A program made the translations under genes and the position numbers. This document shows positions 55,290 through 64,000 of a stretch of DNA of 64,000 nucleotides, one piece after another. The DNA comes from Methylomicrobium lacus LW14. GTDB lineage: Bacteria > Pseudomonadota > Gammaproteobacteria > Methylococcales > Methylomonadaceae. The stretch lies in contig NZ_AZUN01000001.1 of the NCBI RefSeq assembly GCF_000527095.1, positions 2,521,501-2,585,500 of the forward strand, written 5' to 3'. The notes under the pieces were generated by a model. That model was not told the origin of the DNA. It searched no databases and saw only the letters and a list, made by a program, of their open reading frames with translations. Positions within the stretch are counted from its first letter, which is position 1; each line of letters opens with the position of its first letter.

Positions 55290-56015
55290 TCAATACTCCC
55301 AACCGCCCGCCAACGTAAGCAACGAACCGGTCATCATTTCCGGGCTGTCGTAAAGCAGCCAGGCCACCGTGTTGCCGATTTCATCGGGCTGCACCGGACG
55401 ACCATACGGAATCTGCGCGGCCATCGCCTGCCTTTCCTCGGCGTTGATGTCTTCATCCTCGGTCAGGCCGGGGCAGATCGCATTGACCCGCACCTTGTCC
55501 GGGGCCAAGGCGACCGCCAGGCTTTTGGTCAAGGCGGCGACGCCCGTCTTCGCGGCCGAGTAGCCTGCGGACATCGGCCAGGGCTTGATGTTTTCGACGC
55601 CGGCAAAGGCGAAATTGACGATCTGGCCCTGGCTGTTGCGCAAGGCCTCCAACGCGTAATAACTGGTATGAAAACAGCAATTCAGGTTCAGGTCGATGTC
55701 GGCCAGCCAGTCCTCTGGCGTGACTTCCAGAATGTTTTTGTAAACGTAGGGGCCGACCACATTGATCAAGCCGTCGATCCGGCCGAAGCGGGCGAGCGCA
55801 TGATCGACGAAGGCCTTCGCGTTTTCGGGCCGGGTCAAATCGGCTTGATAGAAGCTGTGCACGCAGCCTTTCGTGTCCAGCCAGTCGGCAAGCGCGTCGG
55901 CTTTTTCTTGATTCGCATGGTAGTGCAAAACCAGCTCCGCGCCGCGTTCGGCCAAGGCTTTGCACACGGCCATGCCGATGCCCGAAGTGCTGCCGGTGAT
56001 CAATAGTGTTTTCAT
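55290..56015 (-). CDS. Short-chain dehydrogenase/reductase
   Basis: 241 residues, cytoplasmic. NAD(P) loop TGSTSGIGMAV (residues 7-17), catalytic Tyr-Lys in YSAAKTGVAAL (YxxxK), and the C-terminal CPGLTEDEDI. The classical active-site Ser position reads FAFAGVENI, so Ser seems replaced or shifted, which deserves checking. Closest feel is FabG-like or pteridine-reductase-like SDRs. GAGG precedes the start. It follows the GNAT-C39 gene by 27 bp, so it belongs to its unit. Confidence 0.87.
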   Translation of the reverse strand: MKTLLITGSTSGIGMAVCKALAERGAELVLHYHANQEKADALADWLDTKGCVHSFYQADLTRPENAKAFVDHALARFGRIDGLINVVGPYVYKNILEVTPEDWLADIDLNLNCCFHTSYYALEALRNSQGQIVNFAFAGVENIKPWPMSAGYSAAKTGVAALTKSLAVALAPDKVRVNAICPGLTEDEDINAEERQAMAAQIPYGRPVQPDEIGNTVAWLLYDSPEMMTGSLLTLAGGWEY

Positions 56016-56042
56016 CGCATTTTCCTCGTCATGTCGCCGGCG

Positions 56043-57152
56043 TCAGTCCGGCCAGAGAATCACCGCGGTGCGCAGACGGTTCTTGCCGAAACAGGACATG
56101 CGGTCGAAATCGGCGCGCGCGATCGGCACGAACTGGCAATCCAGCTCGCTCTTGTGATCTTCCTCCGGGTCGGGGTCGTGCATGTACAGGCAGGCATCGT
56201 CGAAGCCGCTCATCACGACCCAGTGCGGCGCTTTCTTCCGGTCCAGTTGATAGGTGCTGATCAGGATCAACGGAATCGCGCCGGCCTTGAAGGTGCCGAT
56301 CAGGTCGTCCTGGGTGATGTTGGTGTAATGCACCGCAATTGCCTGCGCCTCGGCCTCGCGCTTGAACGCATTATCGACCAGTTCGACGATCTGTTTTTTG
56401 TCCTCGCTGCGCACGCCGTCGATGAAGAGGGTCTCGCTTTGATTGATCCAGACCTCGACCCGGAAGCCGCGCCGCTTCGCCGCCAGCGCCAGGCCGACCG
56501 GATGGCAGCCGCCGTGGCCGGAGGTCATGAAGATCGTGGTCGCCTCCCGCCACAGATTGATCTCTTCCTCGCGCGAAGGCTGGTAGGCGTCGTTCAGCCC
56601 GTGCATCGCCATCATCAGCGAAGCGGGGCCGCAGGTGAAAGGCGTCGTTTGTTTGAGCCAATGCACGGTCCGGTGCTGCAAGGTGTCCTGGTAGTGGCGA
56701 ATCAGTTTCTGGAAGCGGATCGCATCCTTATGATCCTGGTAATAATCGCGGTACAAGCCGAATTTTTGAAAACCCAAGGCCTCATAAAGCCCGATCGCGG
56801 GCGTATTATCGACGCTGACCTCGAGCCTGAGATACAACCGCCCGCTGTCGTGCGCGGCCTGTTCGCCGGCCGCCATCAGGTTTTTGGCGATGCCGTAACC
56901 TCTGAGCCGCGGCTCGACCGCCAGCGAATAAATCCGCGCCAACCGGGTGCCCGGATGATAGATGATCAGGATATAGCCGGCGATGCGGCCGTCGAATTCG
57001 GCGACCAGGAGGGCCCGATGCTCGGTCGTGATCCAGTGTTTGAAACTGCGCCGGCTTAAGCGGTCGGTATCGAAGCAGACGTTTTCGAGCTTGACGAGGC
57101 CTTCGAGATCGTTCGGACGGACCGGCCGAATCAGGATGTCTTCGCTGTTCAT
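56043..57152 (-). CDS. Fusion of GNAT (RimI-like) acetyltransferase and C39-like cysteine peptidase
   Basis: 369 residues in two parts. Residues 1-150 are a GNAT acetyltransferase: IRPVRPNDLEGLVKLENVCF, and acetyl-CoA motif RLRGYGIAKNLM followed by NTPAIGLYEALGFQ. Residues about 165-369 are a papain-like C39 peptidase: QTTPFTCGPASLMMAMHG (Gln and Cys), His in APHWVVMSGFDD, and Asp in YMHDPDP. All catalytic residues are present. C39 domains normally cleave Gly-Gly leader peptides of secreted peptides. The start is at 57152, overlapping the stop of the DUF2817 gene (ATGA). In other genomes I recall this fusion beside RimK-type ligases; none is in this window. Confidence 0.85.
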   Translation of the reverse strand: MNSEDILIRPVRPNDLEGLVKLENVCFDTDRLSRRSFKHWITTEHRALLVAEFDGRIAGYILIIYHPGTRLARIYSLAVEPRLRGYGIAKNLMAAGEQAAHDSGRLYLRLEVSVDNTPAIGLYEALGFQKFGLYRDYYQDHKDAIRFQKLIRHYQDTLQHRTVHWLKQTTPFTCGPASLMMAMHGLNDAYQPSREEEINLWREATTIFMTSGHGGCHPVGLALAAKRRGFRVEVWINQSETLFIDGVRSEDKKQIVELVDNAFKREAEAQAIAVHYTNITQDDLIGTFKAGAIPLILISTYQLDRKKAPHWVVMSGFDDACLYMHDPDPEEDHKSELDCQFVPIARADFDRMSCFGKNRLRTAVILWPD

Positions 57153-58240
57153 AATCCCGCCAATGCCTGAGCGATCACCTGCCGGCCCCGGAACAGCACC
57201 ATTTCCCGCCAGGCCCGGTCCGCCGGACAAAAATGCTGCAACATCGCGAGGCTGTGCTGGCGTCGAAGTTCGATCGATGCGGGCTCGGCCCAGAGTTGAT
57301 GATCGCGCCGCAGCACCTCGAACAGCCGGTCGGTGCTGTAGCTGCCGAATTCGAGCGTGATGTAGCAACTGCGCTCGTTCATGATCTTGTGCCAGGCATA
57401 GTCGAGCAAGCCGGTTTTCGGCACCGAACTGGAAGTACCGAGCAGCGGCAGCGTCACCGAATCGCCATAGAGGCTGAGCGCCGCCTGCGTGCCCGCGCTG
57501 TCCGGTTCGTGATCGCAGATGACCTCGCCGTAGCCGTAGGCGCCGAGACCGGTATGCAGGTCGATCACCGCCAGATCGCGCTGGCAAAGCGCATAGCTTT
57601 CGATCAGTTGTTCAATCACCCGCCTCCCATGACTGGGCTGGCTGCCGCCGTAACAGGCCCCCTTTGGATCATGGTATTGGCCGGCGCTGACCGCTTTCTC
57701 GAACGCAATCCGCCCATGCCGGCGTTCAAAATCGGCCAACAGCCTCTGCCTTTGCTCAGCGTCATCCAGGAACAGCGCGTCGCGGAGCTCCGTATAGCCG
57801 TCATTCCGGGGCAAGGGCGCCGAAAAATCGACGAAATTGCGGTTCAGGTCGACCCCGTCCGCATCGCAGCGCCGCCGCCAGGCATAGCCCCACGGCGTCA
57901 GCGCATGAATGATCAACAATGCGGCGCCTTCCGGCAACTGGATATGGCCTTCGGCCAGCATCAACAAATGCTCGATTTGAATCGCGCTGCCCGCATAACC
58001 TTCGATCCCGTGCGTGCCGCCGATCAGCACGACGACGCTTTCCGCATCCTCGGGACCGATCCAGACGCTGTCGGTAAACAACGGCTCGCCCTCGGGACCT
58101 GCGCCCGAACAGGAAAAAGACCGATGGTTGGTATGGCAGGGTAGCCCGGATACCAGAGACAGCCAGCGCCGCCTGGCGGCGGCATAGCCGTCTGGAAAAA
58201 CATCCGTATTCAGCGGGACGAGCGGTAAACGGTAAGACAT
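57149..58240 (-). CDS. DUF2817 (M14-like) metallopeptidase
   Basis: 363 residues, cytoplasmic. Zinc-site motif GTHGIEGYAGSAIQIEHLL (His and Glu), the substrate-carboxylate region DGVDLNRNFVDF, and a third ligand in VIDLHTGLGAYGYGE. These match the DUF2817 branch of carboxypeptidase-like M14 enzymes. It is co-translated with the GNAT-C39 gene (ATGA). Likely acts on peptides or amino-acid amides, perhaps trimming C-terminal residues of a small peptide. Confidence 0.83.
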   Translation of the reverse strand: MSYRLPLVPLNTDVFPDGYAAARRRWLSLVSGLPCHTNHRSFSCSGAGPEGEPLFTDSVWIGPEDAESVVVLIGGTHGIEGYAGSAIQIEHLLMLAEGHIQLPEGAALLIIHALTPWGYAWRRRCDADGVDLNRNFVDFSAPLPRNDGYTELRDALFLDDAEQRQRLLADFERRHGRIAFEKAVSAGQYHDPKGACYGGSQPSHGRRVIEQLIESYALCQRDLAVIDLHTGLGAYGYGEVICDHEPDSAGTQAALSLYGDSVTLPLLGTSSSVPKTGLLDYAWHKIMNERSCYITLEFGSYSTDRLFEVLRRDHQLWAEPASIELRRQHSLAMLQHFCPADRAWREMVLFRGRQVIAQALAGL

Positions 58241-58384
58241 AAAACCTGCAAGACTTCTTCGCTTAGGAAGCCTTTATCGTAACACGTTGCGGCACCGGCT
58301 TCCTACCCATCAAGCCTGATCGACATGCCGTCAAAAGCGTCCAGTCGCCTCTAGGCTCCGTTCGTCTGCCGAGAATCACTTCGG

Positions 58385-59095
58385 CTATTTTTTTATCAGC
58401 GTCACCACGCTGGATTCGTTATCGATGACCAGTTTATAGCGTCCCAGCGCGCTCATCCCGAGCAGGCTTTTATGGTTCAGCAGCGCATCGTCGACGAAAG
58501 CGGCGTCGACGTTTTCGAGCGTTTCCGCTTCTATCCTGACGCCCTGCAATTTGCCGATCTTGGCGTCGACGCTGCCGTTCGCGGTCTGCATGGTCCGCGG
58601 GGTCAGCGAGTCCTCGGCAATCCCGAGCTTCGCGATCATCGACGCCGGCATCACGATCAGATCCGCGCCGGTATCGATGATCATTTCGACGTTTTCCCAA
58701 TAGGCGCCGCTGCCCGTGACCGAGAGCGATACCAGCAGGTGCCCGCCTTCGGAGCGGGTCGGCAACACGATCCGACCGCTGTCGGTTTTTTGCTTTCTAT
58801 CGATAATTACGACTTTTTCGATCTTGCCTTTGAGGTCCCGGCTGATCACGTGATTGTAGGATGCCAACGCTTTCTCGAGTTGTTGCTCCAGGCTGCCGCG
58901 AGCGCGCACCTTCGGCTCGTCGCCGATGTTATCCAGGCCGACGATCTGGATATGCATCTGGTCTTGCAGCGACTCGATCTGACCGTATAAATCATCGCCA
59001 TAATCGGCTTCTTGCGCCTGCGCGCTCAGCGCAGCAACGACACAGAAAACGCAAACGAGCTTGCTCGGCGAAAGAAAATGAGGGTGTCTGTTCAT
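58385..59095 (-). CDS. Exported retropepsin-like aspartic protease
   Basis: 236 residues. Signal peptide (KLVCVFCVVAALSAQAQ), then about 100 residues with heptads, and a C-terminal clan AA protease domain: MIIDTGADLIVMPASMIAKL (active Asp in DTGA), HKSLLGMSALGRYKLVIDN. One Asp per chain, so it must dimerise, as in TIGR02281-type proteases. The start is at the Met of NRHPHFLSP; upstream the frame stays open but has no support. It follows the GTPase gene by 28 bp on the same strand. Confidence 0.8.
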   Translation of the reverse strand: MNRHPHFLSPSKLVCVFCVVAALSAQAQEADYGDDLYGQIESLQDQMHIQIVGLDNIGDEPKVRARGSLEQQLEKALASYNHVISRDLKGKIEKVVIIDRKQKTDSGRIVLPTRSEGGHLLVSLSVTGSGAYWENVEMIIDTGADLIVMPASMIAKLGIAEDSLTPRTMQTANGSVDAKIGKLQGVRIEAETLENVDAAFVDDALLNHKSLLGMSALGRYKLVIDNESSVVTLIKK

Positions 59096-59123
59096 CGAAA
59101 TAATTGGCTTAAATTGGGTAGAC

Positions 59124-60587
59124 TCACTTCTGGCCGCTCCGTATCCCGAACTGTCCCAGTAATAACAGGATTTTTTCCTTGCGCCGGCCCTCGGATAAGG
59201 TGCGGAGGTATTGCGCCCGTAGACTGTCCGGCAATTTGCTGACCATGCCCGCCAGGACCGCTTCGATGTTGTAGCAGGCCGAAGGGCTTGACAGGCAGGC
59301 CGGCACGCAATCGGTGCGCGCGAGTTGCAAAGCCTCTGCGACAGTGTCGATCGCAGCGCGGATGTTTTGGGCTTTGCCGCTGTCCGGATTGTCGATGTCA
59401 TACGGCGGATTCCATTCACGGAATGGGCGCAATTGATCGATATGGCTGACGACCGCCAACACCGGCGGCATACGCCGTTCGAGATGGGCGCCGAACCAGC
59501 GCTGCAATTCGCTAAGAAAGCGGCCGTCGGCTTTGCGGCCGGCTTGCAGCGCCGAGCAGACCACGATCACCAGATCGAAATCGCCGAGTTGCAAGCCGCT
59601 TTTTTGAAACCAGAAGTCGTTCTCGCTGTAACCCGGACTGTCATAAAGCAACACCTCATCCATGCCCGGATGCTGAAGCTTGTAAAGCCGCAATTGATCG
59701 TCGACCGGCAGCACATCGACCGTGGCCCTGAATTCGCCGAGCAGCCCATTGATCAGACTGGATTTGCCGGCCTTGGCCTGGCCGGCGATCAACACGCGCA
59801 AGGGGCGTTTGGCGAGGGCATTTGTTTCCGGTTCCGGCTCGCTCGCAGCAAGGGATGGCGGCAGAAGATGGCCGCTGTAGAGCGCGATCGCATAATAGCC
59901 GATCTTTTTGACCAGCGTCTGAAGCAGCCAGCGCTCCAGCAAGCCTTTCGGATAAGAGGTAATTTTGCCGGTAAAAAAATGGCCGAGTTCGGCCGGGATC
60001 GCAGTAAAAGGCGATGCCGCCATCGCGAGCGTGCGGCGCAGATAATTGGCCTGCCTGAACGTCTCCTTCCATCGCCAGAGCTGCAAACCGTCCTGAATCG
60101 TGATCAGATGGCTGAACGGGACTTTATCATCCAGAAGCTCCCGCATATCCCGGCACACCTGCTCGACGATGAACAGGATGTTGCGCAGCGGCACATCGAG
60201 CTCCGCGCGGCCGGCTTCGGGCTTGAAATGCGCCGCGACTTCGATGATCACCCGCTTGGCCAGGGCGGCAAGCCGCGCCGGATCGGTCAACAGGTAGTCG
60301 GCGGGATTCAGTTCCCCCGCCAAGGCGTCGATCTTGTCCCAAATCTCCCTGGCCGCCGGCGACCAGCGGTCGTCGGGATCGACGCGCGGCAAGTTCAGCG
60401 GCAGCGGCTCGTCCTGTTGCAGTTTTTGGCTCAGAATCCAGGCGATGCCGTAGAACGACAATAAAATGGGCGCGACGACCAATAAATAATGCTGCTGCCA
60501 TAACCAGATGCCGCCGAGAAGCAACAGCGCCAGCCAGGGCAACAACACCAGGACGAGCAGGACTATCAACAGCGCCGACTTTTTCAT
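59124..60587 (-). CDS. Membrane-anchored GTPase (YcjX/dynamin-like, second of a pair)
   Basis: 487 residues. Two N-terminal hydrophobic segments (LLIVLLVLVLLPWLALLLLG and HYLLVVAPILLSFYGIAWIL) then a helical region, and a GTPase domain with P-loop GQAKAGKSSLI (about residue 270), G3 DSPGY, and a G4-like VVSHIDQL (normally NKxD/TKxD). It shares its ATGA start with the stop of the DUF697 GTPase. It probably senses or stabilises the membrane; function unknown. Confidence 0.78.
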   Translation of the reverse strand: MKKSALLIVLLVLVLLPWLALLLLGGIWLWQQHYLLVVAPILLSFYGIAWILSQKLQQDEPLPLNLPRVDPDDRWSPAAREIWDKIDALAGELNPADYLLTDPARLAALAKRVIIEVAAHFKPEAGRAELDVPLRNILFIVEQVCRDMRELLDDKVPFSHLITIQDGLQLWRWKETFRQANYLRRTLAMAASPFTAIPAELGHFFTGKITSYPKGLLERWLLQTLVKKIGYYAIALYSGHLLPPSLAASEPEPETNALAKRPLRVLIAGQAKAGKSSLINGLLGEFRATVDVLPVDDQLRLYKLQHPGMDEVLLYDSPGYSENDFWFQKSGLQLGDFDLVIVVCSALQAGRKADGRFLSELQRWFGAHLERRMPPVLAVVSHIDQLRPFREWNPPYDIDNPDSGKAQNIRAAIDTVAEALQLARTDCVPACLSSPSACYNIEAVLAGMVSKLPDSLRAQYLRTLSEGRRKEKILLLLGQFGIRSGQK

Positions 60588-61849
60588 GGCGCCGGTGTCT
60601 GCTTGCGTTTGACAGCGCCCTGCAGCAATTCGCCGCCGCGCATGAATTCCTGCTTGAACATCGCATTCAGCGCCTCGGCGCTTAAGGCCTTGCCCTGCCG
60701 AGTCTCGGCAAAATAAAAGCACAGGGTCTTGCCGAGCCCATAGCTGACCGCCGCGGTGTACAAGCCTGCCATGCCGGCCGCCAGCGTTTGCCCGTAATAA
60801 GGCACCAGCTTCAATAATTCGCGGCCGCCCATGCCCGAGAGTACACCCAGGCCGATCGCGCTGACGATTTCGCCGACGCTTTGCCGGGTCAACGGCAGGC
60901 CGTAGACGCTGGCAATGCTATGAAACATCTTGCCCTGCAAGATGACGACGGTGCTCAAGCTCGCGACCGGCAGCGGAATCGCGGCTGCACAGCCTGCCAA
61001 TATCGCGTAACTGACGATATGCGAATGCGCCGCCTTCGAATACACATCGTTGATCCGGCTGACATCGAGCATTTCGCGCAGGCCGAGCGGCAATGCGGTT
61101 TCGATCGCATTCCAGAGTTCGTCGATGCCGTAATCGGCCGGCTCGTAAGCGTCCTCGGCCAGGGTAAAATCGATCGGCACGAAACGGGCGTTCAGGCCGG
61201 CGAAAACCTCGCGCTGTTTCAGCAGCGAACAACGCAGGTCGGCCGGCACCGTGTGACCAATCTGCCCATTGGCGAAAGGATACGGCATCACATGCTCCAT
61301 CGTCCGGGTCGGATAGCCTTCATGCAGGGTGGTTTGCGCGACGATCAACGGCCAGTTCGGGTGCGCCTTGCGAATCTGTTTGACCGCCGCCAGCAACGCC
61401 TCCAGTTGCTGATCCATCGCCTTCACGACCACAATCAGCAGATGCGCTTGCTGTTCGCTCCAGGCCATGTCGGCGCCGGCGTCATAGCCGGTTTCCGACA
61501 GGCCGCGCGTATCCAGGAAACGCAGAAACGCAGTCTCCGCATCCGGATAATCGAAAAACATCGCGGTCTTGGTGCAGGGTTTGAAGCCGTTGCCGACTTC
61601 CGCGGCGGTGGCATGGGTCAGCGTCCGGATGATCGCGCTTTTGCCGCTTTGGGTCTTGCCCAGCAGCCAGAATACCGGGGGCGGCACGCTGACGTGGATG
61701 TGATTGATTGCCTGTTCGGCTTCCGCGTCAACGGTCGGATTGAGGATCTTGCCGGTGTAATCCTGTAGATTGGAAAACGGATGCTTCGCGTGAAGATTCC
61801 ATTTTTTCCAAAACTTCCAGTCGGAAAACAAGGTCGTCAGCTTGGACAT
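60584..61849 (-). CDS. GTPase with C-terminal DUF697 membrane domain (first of a pair)
   Basis: 421 residues. P-loop LLGKTQSGKSAI (about 65-76) and a G3-like LDTRGLSE, then weak G4. From about 270 the C-terminal DUF697 part has hydrophobic segments (IVSYAILAGCAAAIPLP, AIGLGVLSGMGGRELLKLVPY, YGQTLAAGMAGLYTAAVSYG). DUF697 is shared with E. coli YcjF and Era/HflX-like GTPases. Overlaps the next GTPase gene by four bases, so the two probably work together. Confidence 0.8.
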   Translation of the reverse strand: MSKLTTLFSDWKFWKKWNLHAKHPFSNLQDYTGKILNPTVDAEAEQAINHIHVSVPPPVFWLLGKTQSGKSAIIRTLTHATAAEVGNGFKPCTKTAMFFDYPDAETAFLRFLDTRGLSETGYDAGADMAWSEQQAHLLIVVVKAMDQQLEALLAAVKQIRKAHPNWPLIVAQTTLHEGYPTRTMEHVMPYPFANGQIGHTVPADLRCSLLKQREVFAGLNARFVPIDFTLAEDAYEPADYGIDELWNAIETALPLGLREMLDVSRINDVYSKAAHSHIVSYAILAGCAAAIPLPVASLSTVVILQGKMFHSIASVYGLPLTRQSVGEIVSAIGLGVLSGMGGRELLKLVPYYGQTLAAGMAGLYTAAVSYGLGKTLCFYFAETRQGKALSAEALNAMFKQEFMRGGELLQGAVKRKQTPAP

Positions 61850-61960
61850 AAAAGATAGGCTTAGCGGAAGTGGAAACGCCGCCGGAGAGATGGCCGAAGG
61901 ACATCGGCAAGTGCGTTGCCCTCGTTCCGACGCTCAGCGCATCGGAACGAGGGCGACAAA

Positions 61961-63190
61961 CTACGCGCCGGCCTTTTCGCCGTAGTGCGATTCGATATAA
62001 CGTTCAACGAGCGCCTGGAATTCCTCGGCGATGTGGTCGCCTTTCAGCGTGACCGTTTTTTCGCCGTCTTCATAGACCGGCGCGACCGGGGATTCGCCGG
62101 TGCCCGGCAGGCTGATGCCGATGTTCGCATTTTTGCTTTCGCCGGGGCCGTTGACCACGCAGCCCATCACCGCGACTTCCATTGCCTCGACGCCCGGATA
62201 TTGGGTGCGCCAGATCGGCATCTGGTCGCGCAGATAGGTCTGGATTTCGAGCGCCAGCTTCTGGAAATAATCGCTGGTGGTGCGGCCGCAGCCGGGACAG
62301 GAAATCACCATCGGCGTGAACGAGCGGAAACCCATCGTTTGCAAGATTTCCTGCCCGACGATCACTTCCTGTGTTCTGGACGCACCGGGCTCCGGCGTTA
62401 AGGAAATACGGATCGTGTCGCCGATGCCCTGCTGCATCAGCACCGACAGCGCCGCGGACGAGGCGACGATGCCTTTCGAGCCCATGCCCGCTTCGGTCAA
62501 CCCCAAATGCAGCGCATAGTCGCAGCGGCTCGACAAATCCTGGTAGATGCTGATCAGATCCTGTACGTTGCTGATTTTGCAGGACAGGATAATCTTATCC
62601 TTACCGAGACCGATTTCCTCGGCTTTGGCGGCGCTTTCGAGCGCGGACATCACGATCGCCTTGCGGGTCACCGCTGCCAAGGGCTCGGGATTCGCCAGTT
62701 CACGGTTCTCGTCGAGCAACCGGGCCAGCACCGCCGGGTCCAGACTGCCTCCGTTCACACCGATGCGGACCGGTTTGTTGTACTGGCAGGCGAATTCGAC
62801 CATTTGTTGAAACTGCGGATCGCGGCTTTTACCGCGGCCGACGTTGCCGGGATTGATCCGGTATTTGTCGAGCGCGGCCGCGCAATCAGGGTACTTTTCG
62901 AGCAGCCGGTGGCCGTTGAAATGAAAATCGCCGACAATCGGCACCGTATACCCCTTCTTGTCCAACTGATTGCGAATCTCCGCCACCGCCTTCGCCGCTT
63001 CTTCGGTATTGACGGTCACCCGGACAATTTCGGAACCCGCCTCGGCCAATTCGATGATCTGGTTGACTGTGGAGGTAACATCGGCCGTATCGGTGTTGGT
63101 CATCGATTGCACAACGATCGGTGCGCCGCCGCCCACTTTGACGTCGCCGACCGAAACCTGATGCGTGATTTTTCTAAGACTGATGGACAT
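61961..63190 (-). CDS. ispG: 4-hydroxy-3-methylbut-2-en-1-yl diphosphate synthase
   Basis: 409 residues. Converts MEcPP to HMBPP in the MEP isoprenoid pathway, using a 4Fe-4S cluster. TIM-barrel part begins VGDVKVGGGAPIVVQSMTNT. The cluster ligands are CPGCGR and the Cys of VMGCVVNGPGE plus its Glu. The length matches the bacterial two-domain GcpE, not the three-domain plant/Chlamydia form. Single gene; 111 bp separate it from the GTPase unit on the same strand, and the metallophosphoesterase beyond is divergent. Confidence 0.97.
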   Translation of the reverse strand: MSISLRKITHQVSVGDVKVGGGAPIVVQSMTNTDTADVTSTVNQIIELAEAGSEIVRVTVNTEEAAKAVAEIRNQLDKKGYTVPIVGDFHFNGHRLLEKYPDCAAALDKYRINPGNVGRGKSRDPQFQQMVEFACQYNKPVRIGVNGGSLDPAVLARLLDENRELANPEPLAAVTRKAIVMSALESAAKAEEIGLGKDKIILSCKISNVQDLISIYQDLSSRCDYALHLGLTEAGMGSKGIVASSAALSVLMQQGIGDTIRISLTPEPGASRTQEVIVGQEILQTMGFRSFTPMVISCPGCGRTTSDYFQKLALEIQTYLRDQMPIWRTQYPGVEAMEVAVMGCVVNGPGESKNANIGISLPGTGESPVAPVYEDGEKTVTLKGDHIAEEFQALVERYIESHYGEKAGA

Positions 63191-63274
63191 AGATTAAACT
63201 TTCAATAAGGAATGGCTAATTTAAAAAGTGTTCTATATTATACGCCTTGAGCGTGTCAAGGGCAGAGTGAAATC

Positions 63275-64000
63275 GTGCGGATCAATTATTTTTCTGACAT
63301 CCATTTGGAATTCGGCAAGCTGGAAGCCCCGGACAACGATGCCGACCTGATCATCGCGGCCGGCGACATCGGCATTTGCGATCAGGGCGTCGCCTGGCTG
63401 AAATCCTTAGGCAAACCGGTCATCTATGTGGCCGGCAATCATGAGTTTTATACGCATGAATATCGCGAAGCCTTGCTGTTAATTCGCGAGCAATGCCAGG
63501 GCTCGCATGTGCAGTTTCTCGAAAACCGGCGTTTCATTTTCGGGCAGGTGCGCTTCTTGGGCTGCACGCTGTGGGCCGATCTCTATGCCGAAGGCCAGGA
63601 AAAAACCGATTCCCTCAGCGAGTCGCTGAACGATTTCAAAAGAATCCGCTTCGACGGCAAGGCGCTGAATGCAGACCAGTATACCGAGTTCTACCGGCGT
63701 TCGAAAGCATGGCTGGAAAGCGAACTGGCGCAGCCGTTTTCGGGAAAAACGGTCGTGGTGACGCATCATGCGCCGTCGGAATGGAGTTGGAACGAAGCGC
63801 CGAGCGCGGTCAAGAAACTGGCCTACTGCAATGATCTGAAAGCGTTGATGCATCAACACGAAATTGCCGCGTGGTTCCACGGCCATACGCATTGCCTGGT
63901 CGATTACCGGATCGCCGGGACCCGGATTCTTTGCAATCCGCGCGGCTATACCGGCCTGAGAACGGTGCCGGGGTTTGATTTAAACAAGACGGTGGATATT
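63275..64000 (+). CDS. Calcineurin-like metallophosphoesterase, C-terminus outside window
   Basis: 242 codons visible. Metal-site motifs in order: SDIHLEF (Asp8, His10), AAGDIGI, AGNHEFY, VVTHHAPS and HGHTH, complete for a two-metal phosphoesterase. The best start is GTG at 63275 because the family begins right before the SDIH motif; the Shine-Dalgarno is weak. Cytoplasmic. Substrate not assignable. Divergent from ispG. Confidence 0.85.
   Translation, partial: MRINYFSDIHLEFGKLEAPDNDADLIIAAGDIGICDQGVAWLKSLGKPVIYVAGNHEFYTHEYREALLLIREQCQGSHVQFLENRRFIFGQVRFLGCTLWADLYAEGQEKTDSLSESLNDFKRIRFDGKALNADQYTEFYRRSKAWLESELAQPFSGKTVVVTHHAPSEWSWNEAPSAVKKLAYCNDLKALMHQHEIAAWFHGHTHCLVDYRIAGTRILCNPRGYTGLRTVPGFDLNKTVDI

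Overview
The window looks like chromosomal DNA from a GC-moderate gammaproteobacterium. Two gene orders known from that class support this: ppiD-(tRNAs)-hupB-lon, and priA next to argS and an FtsN-like SPOR gene. An environmental, metal-exposed lifestyle is suggested by two heavy-metal RND efflux operons and an arsenic methylation/arsenosugar operon. A methanotroph-like (Methylococcales) origin is a guess from overall gene flavour and is not proven by any gene here.

Layout. 1-16.9 kb is housekeeping: the 5' part of nifJ (pyruvate:ferredoxin oxidoreductase), a divergent Lon-like AAA protease, a membrane PAS/HATPase-like sensor, ftsN-like SPOR gene and argS, priA, dsbB, a TauE/SafE permease, cca and yajQ. 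16.9-22 kb is ppiD, tRNA-Asp, tRNA-Val, hupB and lon; the tRNA pair has its own promoter in the end of hupB, and lon has a heat-shock type promoter. 22.2-36.2 kb holds an Slp lipoprotein and two complete metal efflux operons. The first runs small exported protein, TolC-like protein, adaptor, RND pump, DUF3240. The second runs adaptor, RND pump, TolC-like protein, exported beta-rich protein. They are separated by about 480 bp holding two striking palindromes. 36.2-43.6 kb is an accessory stretch of unknown membrane proteins and lipoproteins, coupled esterases, an SGNH hydrolase and an FMN reductase. 43.6-47 kb has a DUF502 protein, phoR, phoB with a clear Pho box, and mscL. 47.1-49.9 kb is the arsM-arsS-DUF3047 operon.

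50.0-54.1 kb is a decayed integration site. It starts at tRNA-Leu(UAA), followed by a truncated P4-type integrase, a second integrase pseudogene, IS66- and IS110-type transposase remnants, a VgrG scrap and a frameshifted small exported gene. One intact exported SRPBCC-domain gene sits among these remnants. A nested palindromic repeat flanked by 13-bp direct repeats lies just upstream of the tRNA.

54.2-61.9 kb is a long minus-strand run with tight overlaps: two membrane GTPases, a retropepsin-like protease, a DUF2817 M14-like peptidase, a GNAT/C39-peptidase fusion, an SDR oxidoreductase and a DUF900 hydrolase. This is the best candidate for an uncharacterised multi-gene pathway. The window closes with ispG (isoprenoid MEP pathway) and the start of a metallophosphoesterase.

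Functions rest on reading motifs by eye; no database search was run.
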